A stretch of 64,000 bases of DNA, taken from Halogeometricum rufum. Lineage in GTDB: Archaea; Halobacteriota; Halobacteria; Halobacteriales; Haloferacaceae. Below, piece by piece: positions 52,025 through 60,077 of this stretch. Position 1 is the first letter of the stretch. Each line of letters starts with the position of its first letter. The DNA is taken from positions 1 through 64,000 of the forward strand of contig NZ_FOYT01000006.1 of NCBI RefSeq assembly GCF_900112175.1, given 5' to 3'. The translations under genes were made by a program, and so were the position numbers. Below the pieces are notes generated by a model, which saw only the letters and a program-made list of their open reading frames with translations, did not search any database and was not told the DNA's origin.

Positions 52025-53493
52025 GCCTCCGCGACCGGTTGGACGGCGTCTTCAAGAGTCGCGACGAGTTCGACCTCACGTCGGGCGACATCGCGAAACC
52101 GCTGTTCTATCTGTCTCTCCCCATCGTCGTCACGAACCTCCTGCAGACGGCGTACAACCTCGCGGACACGTTCTGGCTCGGCCAGTTCAGCACGAACGCG
52201 CTGGCGGCCATCAGTTTCGCGTTCCCGATGGTGTTCCTCCTCATCGCCCTCGGCATGGGACTGTCCGTCGCGGGCAGCGTCCTCGTCGCCCAGCACACGG
52301 GTGCGGGCGAGGAGAAGAAGGCCGAGTACGCCGCGTCGCAGACGGTGACGTTCTCGCTCGTCGGGTCGGTGTTCCTCGGCCTGTTCGGCTACGTCATCGT
52401 CGGCCCACTCCTGCAGGTGTTCGGCGCGTCCGCCGACGTGCTCCCCCTCGCGCGCGGGTACATGCAGATTATCTCGCTCGGCCTGCCGTTCATGTTCGGC
52501 TTCCTCGTCTTCATCGCCCTCATGCGAGGGTACGGCGACACCATCACGCCGATGCTCGTCATGTTCGGGTCGGTCGTCCTCAACATCGCCTTAGACCCCA
52601 TCCTCATCTTCGGATTCGAGGGCAACCCCCTGTTCGGGATGCTCGGTCTCGGGGGACTCCAGTCCCAACTGCTCGCCGCCACGGGCTACGCCGGGTCCGG
52701 TATCGCCGGTGCGGCCGTCGCCACCGTCTTCTCCCGGTCGCTCGCACTCGTCGTCGGCCTGGCAATCATGTTCCGGGGGACCCGCGGCGTCGAGATACAC
52801 CTCTCGCAGATGCGCCCGGACTTCGGCTACCTCCGCCGACTGCTCAACATCGGCGTCCCCGCCTCCGTCGAGGTGACGGGCCGCGCCCTCTCGGTGAACC
52901 TGCTGCTCATCGTCGTCGGGATGTTCCCGACCACCGTCGTCGCCGCCTACGGCATCGGCGTGCGCGTGTTCTCCGTCATCTTCCTCCCCGCCATCGCCGT
53001 CGCGCGCGGCGTCGAGACGATGACGGGGCAGAACATCGGCGCGGGGAAGGAGGGGCGCGCCGCGAAGGCCGCCAACATCGCGGCGATAGCGATGTTCGCC
53101 ATCCTCTCGCTCGCGGGCGTCGTCGCGTTCGTCGCCGCCGAGCCGATAATCGCGATATTCACCGACGACGCCGAGGTGATTCGCGTCGGCGCGGACTTCC
53201 TCTACTGGGTCGCGCCGTCGTTCGGCTTCATCGGCATCATGCGCTCGTACACCGGGAGTTTCCGCGGCGCGGGCGAGACGCTGACGGCGGCGGCCATCGC
53301 GGTGACGATGCTCGGACTCATTCGCCTCCCGTTCGCGTACTTCGCCTCGCAGTCGTTCGGCTACGGGTCGACCGGCATCTGGATGGCGTTCACCGTCTCG
53401 AACGTCGCCGGCGCGGCCATCGCCTACGCGTGGTACCGACGCGGGACGTGGCGCGAGGGGTCCCTCGCGCGGACGGCGCCCGCGGACGACTGA
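52021..53493 (+). CDS. MATE-family efflux transporter
   Basis: 490 residues starting at a GTG within the TetR stop (GTGA). About 12 membrane helices in two repeated halves; MATE features include LSLPIVVTNLLQTAYNLADTFWLGQFSTNALAAISFAFP and the second-half LNIGVPASVEVTGRALSVNLLL. These exporters use Na+ or H+ gradients to expel cationic drugs or metabolites. Regulation by the preceding TetR is likely. Confidence 0.93.
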   Translation: MSLRDRLDGVFKSRDEFDLTSGDIAKPLFYLSLPIVVTNLLQTAYNLADTFWLGQFSTNALAAISFAFPMVFLLIALGMGLSVAGSVLVAQHTGAGEEKKAEYAASQTVTFSLVGSVFLGLFGYVIVGPLLQVFGASADVLPLARGYMQIISLGLPFMFGFLVFIALMRGYGDTITPMLVMFGSVVLNIALDPILIFGFEGNPLFGMLGLGGLQSQLLAATGYAGSGIAGAAVATVFSRSLALVVGLAIMFRGTRGVEIHLSQMRPDFGYLRRLLNIGVPASVEVTGRALSVNLLLIVVGMFPTTVVAAYGIGVRVFSVIFLPAIAVARGVETMTGQNIGAGKEGRAAKAANIAAIAMFAILSLAGVVAFVAAEPIIAIFTDDAEVIRVGADFLYWVAPSFGFIGIMRSYTGSFRGAGETLTAAAIAVTMLGLIRLPFAYFASQSFGYGSTGIWMAFTVSNVAGAAIAYAWYRRGTWREGSLARTAPADD

Positions 53494-53529
53494 CGGCCCC
53501 AATCCGCTGTGTTTGACGAGGGCGGGCGC

Positions 53530-53925
53530 TCAGTAGGTCTCGACTTCGACACCGAGCGTTCGGAAGTCCCGAACGTTGCTCGTGAGAACCGGTTCGTCGA
53601 GAACGTCAGCGACGGCTGCTACCATTGGGTCGATAGTGTCGATGCCGCTGTCACCCCCCGCCTCTCGGTCCGCGTCGGCCAGTAGGTTTCCTGCTCGTCG
53701 GGCGAGTTCGCGGTCGAGGTCCACGACAGGGTACATCCGCATCGCATTCTCGAACTGTCGTCTCTCGTCGTCGTCGCCGTACATCCGAACGCCGTACGAG
53801 AGCTCGGTTACGACGGGTGACGGAACACGTTGGACGATGTTCGCGTCCGCGAGTGCCGTTCCTTTCCGATGCGCGTCGTCCCGGCCACGAAACAGGTGGA
53901 CGAGATACGACGTGTCGAGAATCAC
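53530..53925 (-). CDS. vapC: VapC-type PIN-domain toxin
   Basis: 131 residues from a GTG that overlaps the antitoxin stop. PIN acidic residues: Asp4 (ILDTSYLVH), Glu41 (VVTELSYG), Asp96 or Asp99 (GIDTIDPMVAA), and Asn117 in LTSNVRDFRTL. It should be a Mg-dependent endoribonuclease neutralised by the upstream antitoxin. It is not closely similar to the PIN protein at 4.5 kb beyond the fold motifs, so the two pairs are probably independent. Confidence 0.88.
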   Translation of the reverse strand: MILDTSYLVHLFRGRDDAHRKGTALADANIVQRVPSPVVTELSYGVRMYGDDDERRQFENAMRMYPVVDLDRELARRAGNLLADADREAGGDSGIDTIDPMVAAVADVLDEPVLTSNVRDFRTLGVEVETY

Positions 53926-54152
53926 TCGAATCGCTCCGCGAGGTCGTTCTTCTCTTCGACCGCACGCTCGCGTTTCTTCTCTAGCTGGGCTTCGATGGAA
54001 TCCGCTGTTTCGTCGGACAGGATACCCGACACTTCGTCAGGGTCGGGACCGCCGATGAGTCGTCGGAGCGTCTCCTCCATCGTTTCGTCGTCCCGTTTGT
54101 GTGACTTGACGTACTCGTGGAACTCCGGGGACACCCGGAACGATTTACTCAT
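53922..54152 (-). CDS. vapB: VapB-type antitoxin
   Basis: 76 residues: SKSFRVSPEFHEYVKSHKRDDETMEETLRRLIGG resembles a ribbon-helix-helix or AHH-type DNA-binding N-terminus, followed by a Glu/Lys-rich C-terminal helix that would block the toxin. The inverted repeat directly upstream (54155-54172) fits autoregulation. Stop overlaps the toxin start. Confidence 0.82.
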   Translation of the reverse strand: MSKSFRVSPEFHEYVKSHKRDDETMEETLRRLIGGPDPDEVSGILSDETADSIEAQLEKKRERAVEEKNDLAERFE

Positions 54153-54154
54153 GC

Positions 54155-54172
54155 CGTATATTCAGATATACG
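54155..54172. promoter_or_regulatory. Inverted repeat directly upstream of the second antitoxin
   Basis: CGTATAT-TCAG-ATATACG is a perfect 7-bp inverted repeat with a 4-nt spacer, starting 3 bases before the antitoxin ATG. It has the same spacer length as the repeat at the first toxin-antitoxin locus. It may also act as the promoter AT element. Confidence 0.55.
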
Positions 54173-54194
54173 CGTCCAAGAAGGTTACGCGCGG

Positions 54195-55526
54195 TTACGC
54201 GGTCTCGTCGCGCGCCTCGAACGCCGCCGTCCCGTCCTCGAACGTCAGTTCCCACCGCTCGCCCACGCGCACGTCCTCGCCCTCGCCGCGCTCTATCTCC
54301 CGCGCCAGCGCCTCCGAGACGCGGAGTTTCCCGAGGTGTGAGGTGTCGCGAACCCACGCGACTCGGACCGTCTCGGGGTCGTACGGCCCGGCCGTCGTGC
54401 AGGCGGCGGCCAGCGCCAGTTCCTCGGAGGGGAGCGCCACCGGAATCGCGTCGCGCGACAGCGACCCGCTGGTGAGGGCGTTCGCGTACATCTGGTCGAG
54501 GTCCAGCGACTCGGCGACGCCGACGGTGGTGAGGTCCGCCAGTCCGATGCCGTGGCCGTTGCCGTGCGTCTCCTCGGTGAGTCCGAGCGCGACGATGCGG
54601 TCGATTCGAGGGGTCTCGGGGTCGTCGCTCCCGAGGACGCCGTACCTCCCGACGACGTTCGTGTCCATCCCCGTCCCCGAGACGTCCTTGCCGAGTCGCT
54701 CGACGACCAGCACGTCGAGGTCCGAGACGGGGAGCGTCGCCATCGCCGCCCTGGCGTCGTCGAGCAGTTCCGCCTCCGCGCCCGGCAGGTCGGCGGCCGG
54801 CACGCCCGCGACGCGCGCCGTCTCCTCCGCGAAGTTCTCGACGACGGCGACTCCGCCGAGGAACGCGGCCGGCGACGCCGCGCGAATCGTCTCCATCGTC
54901 TCGACGATGGCCGGGACGTATCCCTCCTCGGCCGCCCGCGCGTGGACGGCGGCGGCCCCGGGTCGCTTCCCGAGGCCGATGGCGGTCATCTTGCAGAGGC
55001 CGCTCTCGACGTCCCCGGTGAAGTTCGTGTGCGGTTTCACGCGATTGACGACGAGGAAGGCGTCCGCCTCCGCGACGGCCGTCGCGAGGTGGGCGTCCGG
55101 GCCGCCGTCGGCGTCGCATTCGAGCACGACCGTCTCCATCCGCGCGTCTATCGGGCAGTCCAGACTCGCCTCGTTCAGACCGAGTGCGTCCAGCGTCCGT
55201 CGCTGTCCCACGGCCGACGCGCCGCCGTGACTCCCCATCGCGGGGACGACGAACGGGTCGAACCCGCGTTCGCGGAGGACGGCGACGACGGCGGACGCGA
55301 CGGGGACGACGTCCGTGATTCCCCGACTGCCGAGGCCCACCGCGACGGACGCGCCGGCGTCCAGTTCGGTGGGGCGGTCGGAGAGGAGGCGTTCGGCGGC
55401 GTCGCGGGCCGCGGCGGGCACGTCCGCGACGCGTTCGGTGTCGGGCGTCTGCCGGACCGTGGCGAACGTCGGGAACGACACGTCGTCGACTAGCTCGTCG
55501 ACCGTGTCGATGTCCGGAAACTCCAT
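54195..55526 (-). CDS. LarA-like (lactate racemase domain/DUF2088) protein
   Basis: 443 residues. AVGLGSRGITDVVPVASAVVAVL and VPAMGSHGGASAVGQ resemble the N-terminal domain of LarA/DUF2088 proteins, and VNRVKPHTNFTGDVESGLCKM resembles the related DUF362-like region. The nickel-pincer lysine and histidines of true lactate racemase cannot be confirmed here, so enzymatic racemisation is uncertain. Residues 300-400 (SGTGMDTNVVGRYGV, LTEETHGNGHGIGLADLT) may form the second domain. Single gene, with a MoaD-type gene upstream on the same strand. Confidence 0.82.
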   Translation of the reverse strand: MEFPDIDTVDELVDDVSFPTFATVRQTPDTERVADVPAAARDAAERLLSDRPTELDAGASVAVGLGSRGITDVVPVASAVVAVLRERGFDPFVVPAMGSHGGASAVGQRRTLDALGLNEASLDCPIDARMETVVLECDADGGPDAHLATAVAEADAFLVVNRVKPHTNFTGDVESGLCKMTAIGLGKRPGAAAVHARAAEEGYVPAIVETMETIRAASPAAFLGGVAVVENFAEETARVAGVPAADLPGAEAELLDDARAAMATLPVSDLDVLVVERLGKDVSGTGMDTNVVGRYGVLGSDDPETPRIDRIVALGLTEETHGNGHGIGLADLTTVGVAESLDLDQMYANALTSGSLSRDAIPVALPSEELALAAACTTAGPYDPETVRVAWVRDTSHLGKLRVSEALAREIERGEGEDVRVGERWELTFEDGTAAFEARDETA

Positions 55527-55581
55527 GCGAGGCGTCTCGGCGCGCCCGGACGTAAATCGGGGGGACCGTCCCGCCGGCGGG

Positions 55582-55833
55582 TCACTCCTCGGCGGACGGT
55601 TCGGTGAGGACGACGGCGTCGCCCGGCGAGAGTCTGGTCGTCCGGTCGGCGCCGGCGCCGTTCACGCGACAGACGAGGTCGTCAGACACCGACTCGGGGT
55701 CGAACGCGTCGAACTCGGCCGCCAGCCCCCGAATCACGTCGTCGACGGTCGAACGACGTTCGACGACGCGCGTGAGCGACTGCTCGCCCACCGCGTCGGC
55801 GATATCGCCGTAACACCGGATGGTGACCTCCAC
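55582..55833 (-). CDS. MoaD/ThiS-type beta-grasp protein lacking C-terminal Gly-Gly
   Basis: 83 residues from a GTG at 55833 (VEVTIRCYGDIADAVG); an ATG at 55860 would add nine residues. The beta-grasp pattern fits small archaeal modifiers and MoaD: TVDDVIRGLAAEFDAFD and VCRVNGAGADRTTRLSPGDAVVL. The protein ends LTEPSAEE, with no Gly-Gly, so it cannot be adenylated or thiocarboxylated like MoaD, ThiS or SAMPs. It might be a non-conjugating homologue or a mutated sulfur carrier. Confidence 0.8.
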   Translation of the reverse strand: MEVTIRCYGDIADAVGEQSLTRVVERRSTVDDVIRGLAAEFDAFDPESVSDDLVCRVNGAGADRTTRLSPGDAVVLTEPSAEE

Positions 55834-55996
55834 GGACGCGGAATCGACTGGCGGACGCAATGAACGTTACGGAGCCACGGACGTCGGGCGACCCGTGTCT
55901 CGGTCCCGAAGGGTTCGGCGAGTAAAACGCCCGCGTTCGAGGGCATTCGCTCCGGGATTCTGTGGGCCTTTGTACGTCGAGTCCCTAGCCGACGCG

Positions 55997-57082
55997 ATGA
56001 GCGAGACGCCCCCCGACGGCGCTCCCCACCCGGGCCGAGTGGCGGACGTGTTCGAGGTGTACGAGGTCGAGACGACGGCCGAGGCGGTGCGCTACTACGG
56101 TCGCCCGCGTTCGGACCGCGAGTCGGTCGTCCGCGCCCTCGCACCCGCGTTCCGCGACCGGGGGTACACCGTCTCGCTGGAACGCGAACTGGGGGAGGAC
56201 GTCCTCGTCGCGCGCGAACGGTCGGTCGGCGTCGACGGCTTCCCGACGACGAACGTCGTCCTCTTCCTCGCCACCGTCGCGACGACGCTGTTCGCGGGGT
56301 CGCAGTGGTACGGCATCGACGCCCTGTCGAACCCCACGCGCGTCCTCGAGGCGTGGCCGTTCACCGTCGCCGTTCTCGGCGTCCTCGGCGTCCACGAACT
56401 CGGCCACTACGTCGCCAGTCGCCACCACGACGTGCAGGCGTCGCTGCCGTACTTCGTCCCCATCCCGACGCTCCTCGGGACGATGGGCGCGGTCATCCGC
56501 ATGAACGACACGCTCCCCGACCGGAAGTCGCTGTTCGACATCGGCGTCGCCGGTCCGCTGGCGGGCCTCGCCGCCACGGTAGTCGTGACGGCTGTCGGCG
56601 TCTCACTCCCGCCCGTCGAAGTCGGCGCGTTTCCCGTCCGGTTGGGCTACCCGCCGCTCATCCAACTGGTCGCGGCCGCACTCGGCGAACCGCTCACCTA
56701 CGCCGACGCGTCGCTGATGGCGAACCCCGTCGTCGTCGGCGGGTGGGTGGGCGCGTTCGTCACGTTCCTCAACCTCCTCCCGGTCGGTCAACTCGACGGC
56801 GGCCACATCGTCCGCGCCATGTTCGGCCGCGCGCACGCGACGATTCAACGTCTCGTCCCCGTCGTCCTGTTCGGCCTCGCCGCGTCCCTGTACGCCTTCG
56901 GCGACGGCGAGTCGGTGAGCCTCTGGGTCGTCTGGGGCTTCTTGACGCTCCTGTTCGCGCGCATGGGGAGCGCGGAACCGCTGGACGACTCCGCGCTCGG
57001 CGTCTCGCGTCTCCTCGTCGGCGGGGTGACGCTCCTCCTCGGCGCCCTCTCGTTCACCCCCGTTCCGCTGGTGCTGGCGTGA
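55997..57082 (+). CDS. Site-2 protease-like M50 metalloprotease
   Basis: 361 residues from the ATG at 55997. About six membrane helices follow an N-terminal cytosolic domain of ~85 residues. The zinc motif HELGH (His133, Glu134, His137) and the second motif NLLPVGQLDGGH with Asp267 identify an intramembrane metalloprotease. Such enzymes cut membrane-tethered regulators or small membrane proteins. Targets are unknown and no anti-sigma-like neighbour is visible. Confidence 0.9.
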   Translation: MSETPPDGAPHPGRVADVFEVYEVETTAEAVRYYGRPRSDRESVVRALAPAFRDRGYTVSLERELGEDVLVARERSVGVDGFPTTNVVLFLATVATTLFAGSQWYGIDALSNPTRVLEAWPFTVAVLGVLGVHELGHYVASRHHDVQASLPYFVPIPTLLGTMGAVIRMNDTLPDRKSLFDIGVAGPLAGLAATVVVTAVGVSLPPVEVGAFPVRLGYPPLIQLVAAALGEPLTYADASLMANPVVVGGWVGAFVTFLNLLPVGQLDGGHIVRAMFGRAHATIQRLVPVVLFGLAASLYAFGDGESVSLWVVWGFLTLLFARMGSAEPLDDSALGVSRLLVGGVTLLLGALSFTPVPLVLA

Positions 57083-57648
57083 TATCGTCTCGGGAAGGTA
57101 CATCCGCTGAATCTCCCGGAGGTGTGCGTCCGATCGAGCGCATAGGCGTTCCAGCCGACCTGCGTACGAGGACGGACAGGTTTGCTGAACGTACGTCCGA
57201 GTGACTGAGCGACCTCGAACGGCGAGGTTCTGCTCTTTCCCGAGACACAGGGCGTGGCATCGATCTTCGGCCAAACCCGGTACACCCGATCGTTGAGGGG
57301 GTGTATCCCGAGAATCGTCTTCTCCGAAATCGGTAACGACCGCCATCAGGCTGGACCGTTCGAGAGGAGACGATCAGGTGAGGTTCCGATATCGCTCGTT
57401 TCAGCGTCGAATCCCCGATTTGGTTCTCACGCGTCGACGGCGTCTTCAATCCATCGGGGAAAGACGGTTCGCGTCTTCGCTACACCCCCCATAGAGAGCC
57501 ACGTTCCGGAGAAATCGCGGCTGTAGGTGTGACGGGTACGCTACTCGGACGGGTTCTCGATTCTCGACGAAGGTCAGAGTCGGGCTGCAGGAGGGACGAA
57601 GCGACGCCGGGTCCACCGGTTCCGATACGACTGGTCGCTTCTGGTCGG
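57083..57648. other. Intergenic, possibly decayed sequence
   Basis: 566 bases between the protease and the PIN toxin. Frames on both strands give Arg/Ser-rich products with no family resemblance and relaxed third positions. The base composition is lower in GC than the flanking genes. I see no RNA gene or promoter cluster; it may be a relic of an old insertion. Confidence 0.4.
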
Positions 57649-58050
57649 CTACTCGCTCTCGTCGGGTTCCAGCGGCACCCGGTCGAGTCCGACGACGTCG
57701 TAATCCTGCTCGCTGGACAGCACTCGCTCCCCGCCCGTCGCGACGAGGCCGGCGTGGAGCGCGTCGAACGGCGTCAGGTGGTACTCCTCGATGAAGGCGG
57801 CTGCGGCGAGCACCGCGTTCTCGTGTTTGCTCGGTCTAATCGGGACGAGTTCCAGGAGGTTGGCGACGGCCCGCGGGGCGTCGATGTCGTACTCCGAGGC
57901 GTCGCGGTCGTAGAAGAGGACCAGGACCTCGGCGTACGACAGAATCGACGTGTGGATGTCGTCTCGCTCTTCGAGCGCGTCGAGAGCGGAGTCGCGCAAC
58001 CAATCGTCGTTCTTCACGAGCGCTGCGAGGAAGTCCGTCTCGACGTACAC
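57649..58050 (-). CDS. PIN-domain toxin of an AbrB/PIN pair
   Basis: 133 residues from a GTG three bases after the AbrB-type gene. PIN acidic positions: Asp6 (YVETDFLAALV), Glu41 (SYAEVLVL), Asp96 (TPFDALHAG). Length and motif order fit archaeal PIN ribonucleases partnered with AbrB/MazE-type antitoxins. It is distinct from the two VapC proteins at 4.5 and 53.5 kb. Confidence 0.85.
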   Translation of the reverse strand: MYVETDFLAALVKNDDWLRDSALDALEERDDIHTSILSYAEVLVLFYDRDASEYDIDAPRAVANLLELVPIRPSKHENAVLAAAAFIEEYHLTPFDALHAGLVATGGERVLSSEQDYDVVGLDRVPLEPDESE

Positions 58051-58053
58051 GGC

Positions 58054-58320
58054 TCAGTCCCCGCGGTTCGAGGCGTCACCTTTGGCCTCGTCTTCGACCT
58101 CTCGGGCGATAGACTCCCGTGCCTCCGCTTTGAGGTCTTCCGAATCGGTTCCCTCGAACGCGTCGCCCACCGCTTCCCGCAGTCCTTCGAGCGGGTCGTC
58201 GTCCACGGGAAAGAGTGCGACGTGACTCGGGAGTTCCACGATACGGTACCGCTCTCCGAAACGGGACCGGACGTCCTTCGGGAGGTAGATACGCCCCCGT
58301 TCGTCCGTCGACTTCGACAT
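58054..58320 (-). CDS. AbrB/SpoVT-type antitoxin
   Basis: 88 residues. The N-terminus STDERGRIYLPKDVRSRFGERYRIVEL is the swapped-hairpin AbrB DNA-binding fold, followed by PSHVALFPVDDDPLEGLREAVG as a dimer/toxin-contact region and a Glu-rich tail. It should neutralise the PIN toxin and repress the operon, probably through the 28-bp inverted repeat just upstream. Confidence 0.88.
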   Translation of the reverse strand: MSKSTDERGRIYLPKDVRSRFGERYRIVELPSHVALFPVDDDPLEGLREAVGDAFEGTDSEDLKAEARESIAREVEDEAKGDASNRGD

Positions 58321-58331
58321 ACTCGTTCTCG

Positions 58332-58359
58332 TACGGGAAGTGTGAAGAATCTTCCCGTA
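58332..58359. promoter_or_regulatory. 9-bp inverted repeat with 10-nt spacer upstream of the AbrB antitoxin
   Basis: TACGGGAAG-10 nt-CTTCCCGTA has perfect 9-bp arms, and the centre contains a second, nested repeat GAAGA-A-TCTTC. It starts 12 nt before the antitoxin ATG. Centre-to-centre spacing of about 19 bp places half-sites on one face of the helix, as expected for a dimeric AbrB repressor. Confidence 0.6.
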
Positions 58360-58465
58360 GATTCTCGCTCGCTCCCACGAGAGACGCGGCGGTCGCGGCC
58401 GGCAGACGACTCGAATCGAACACCCGTCGCTCGCGGCGCGGCGGGAGTCGAAAAGAGAACGCGGT

Positions 58466-58705
58466 TCAGAGGCGGTCGTCGTCGAGGCCGCCGGGGTCGT
58501 CCGCGGTGTCGAACAGGTTGTTCTCTGCGCCGTCCATGAAGTCGTCGCCGGGGGTGGACTCGTCGACGACGTTGACGTTGTAGGCGTCGATACCCATGCT
58601 CAGCAGTTCTTCGACCGCCTGTTCCTCGCTCACGAACTCCTCGTCGACGAGGTTCTCGAAGTCGGTCAACAACTCGTCGGGGAGCGTCACTTCCACGATT
58701 GGCAT
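58466..58705 (-). CDS. CopG-like small protein
   Basis: 79 residues: MPIVEVTLPDELLTDFENLV is a ribbon-helix-helix start, then EEFVSEEQAVEELLSMGIDAYNVNVVD, and an acidic tail with GDDFMDGAEN. This resembles haloarchaeal CopG/DUF7120-type proteins that bind DNA as dimers. No partner toxin is adjacent. Likely a small transcription regulator. Confidence 0.72.
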   Translation of the reverse strand: MPIVEVTLPDELLTDFENLVDEEFVSEEQAVEELLSMGIDAYNVNVVDESTPGDDFMDGAENNLFDTADDPGGLDDDRL

Positions 58706-58761
58706 TGTCCGTGCTTCGAACTCCTCCTACTTGAGTGGCCGGTTGGCGAGCGAACGTTCGG

Positions 58762-59220
58762 CTACTCGGGCGCGTCGTCGCCGGGGCGCGTCGGCGTCTC
58801 GGCGTGACAGGTCACGCGGACCGGTTCGCCGTCCCGTTCCGTCTCGACGGCCCACATCTGGCCGCACCCGAGGAGCGTCACCCAGTCGTCGTCGCGTCGT
58901 TGGTCCACGGTCACGAGGACGTCGCCCGTCTCGCTGTCCCGCCCGGCGTACTCGATGCGAATCGCCTCGCCGTACACCTTCAGCCCCGCGGGTTCGCGGA
59001 GTTCGACCAGCGTCGAGTCGCTTCGCCCGTCGGGGTGTTCGACGACGACTTCGATCATCGGCGCGTCGCCGGCGGGCAGGGAGTACGACACCTCTAACGC
59101 GTTCTCGTCGACCTCCACCCCTTCGATTTCGACGAGTGACGCGGAGACGCCCGCGGCCTCTGCCACCTGTCGTCGGAGCGCGTTGAGGGGGACTCGGGCG
59201 GTGTCACGTTGTCTGTCCAT
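58762..59220 (-). CDS. Acidic haloarchaeal protein, function unknown
   Basis: 152 residues from ATG 59220; the frame continues upstream into AT-rich sequence and is not used. The region LRRQVAEAAGVSASLVEIEGVEVDENALEVSYSLPAGD is alpha then beta; later GDVLVTVDQRRDDDWVTLLGCGQMWAVETERDGEPV is beta. No motif recognised. Strong acidic composition and GC3 support a real gene. It lies 56 bp upstream of the CopG-like gene on the same strand. Confidence 0.65.
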   Translation of the reverse strand: MDRQRDTARVPLNALRRQVAEAAGVSASLVEIEGVEVDENALEVSYSLPAGDAPMIEVVVEHPDGRSDSTLVELREPAGLKVYGEAIRIEYAGRDSETGDVLVTVDQRRDDDWVTLLGCGQMWAVETERDGEPVRVTCHAETPTRPGDDAPE

Positions 59221-60077
59221 ACGGTCTCTACGGGTGATAGAGGGTGGGGAGGTATGATTGCACCGACGTCGATAGAGCGTCGACTGCACATTTCGGGGCG
59301 GTACTTTCCGACGGCAATTCCTCCAAGACATATGTTTGCTCCGATCTTCCTCTATAATATTCAGACAAGAAATAACGGAAATAGAGATAAAACAAAAAGT
59401 AGGGTAGTAATAGAACGATATAGAAAAATATTCGCCACTAACTGCACTATCGAACGGAAAATGAACGAAAACGAATATAATACTTTGTATTATAGGCGTT
59501 TCAGACGTGGTCACTGGACACCGAAGTGCCCGGGCAACCGACTGGGACCGAAGATACGCGTCTCCTCGTTCTCGACCGATTCGACTGTATGCGCGCCTCT
59601 CTCCGGTCGGAATCCAGAACAGTGCGGTTAGAATTACTATAACACTCGGTAGAAGATTTCTAATCCTCACAAATCTAGTGCTGTAATCTTCTCGTTAGGA
59701 TATTAATAATCGTACGAACAGGTCGGTTCTGGAACCGGCTGGGGTTCTTTGGCAGTCTCTCGTGCCGACTCTAGGAACCGCGTCCCGCGACAGACGGTAC
59801 CTTCTAATGATGTCAGTCCGTGGGACGACCTATGGGCGCGGAGTTCCGGTGTCCACAGGACGCACGCGTCAGGTACCGGCCAGCGGTGGTTCCCACCGGC
59901 ATACGTCGTGTCGGACACCCGCCGGCTAGCGAGCGATTTCTGAGAGCGCGTACGGACGATGCAGGAGCATCCGGAGACGGCGTCCGGAGACTATCAGCGG
60001 TCCGAAAACCCGCAACTGATTCGTCTGCACGCGATGGAGAGACAGTTCCGACGACACACTCTCGGAGAGATGTCTGA
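59221..60077. other. AT-rich intergenic region, possible island relic
   Basis: 857 bases without a supported gene. Bases ~59330-59510 and ~59630-59715 are far richer in A/T than anything else in the window; frames across them encode Asn/Ile/Lys/Arg-rich peptides unlike haloarchaeal proteins. From ~59720 to 60077 GC returns, but the frame ending at 60077 is Arg-rich and doubtful. Promoters for the flanking genes are expected here. No transposase remnant identified. Confidence 0.5.

Noticed and set aside
59209..59631. 140-codon plus-strand frame across the AT-rich patch
   Set aside because: Product is Asn/Ile/Arg-rich and basic, overlaps the start of a better-supported minus-strand gene, and has no family resemblance.
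59820..60077. 85-codon frame ending directly at the DUF4350 start
   Set aside because: Arg-rich product, poor codon bias, no promoter at the expected distance.
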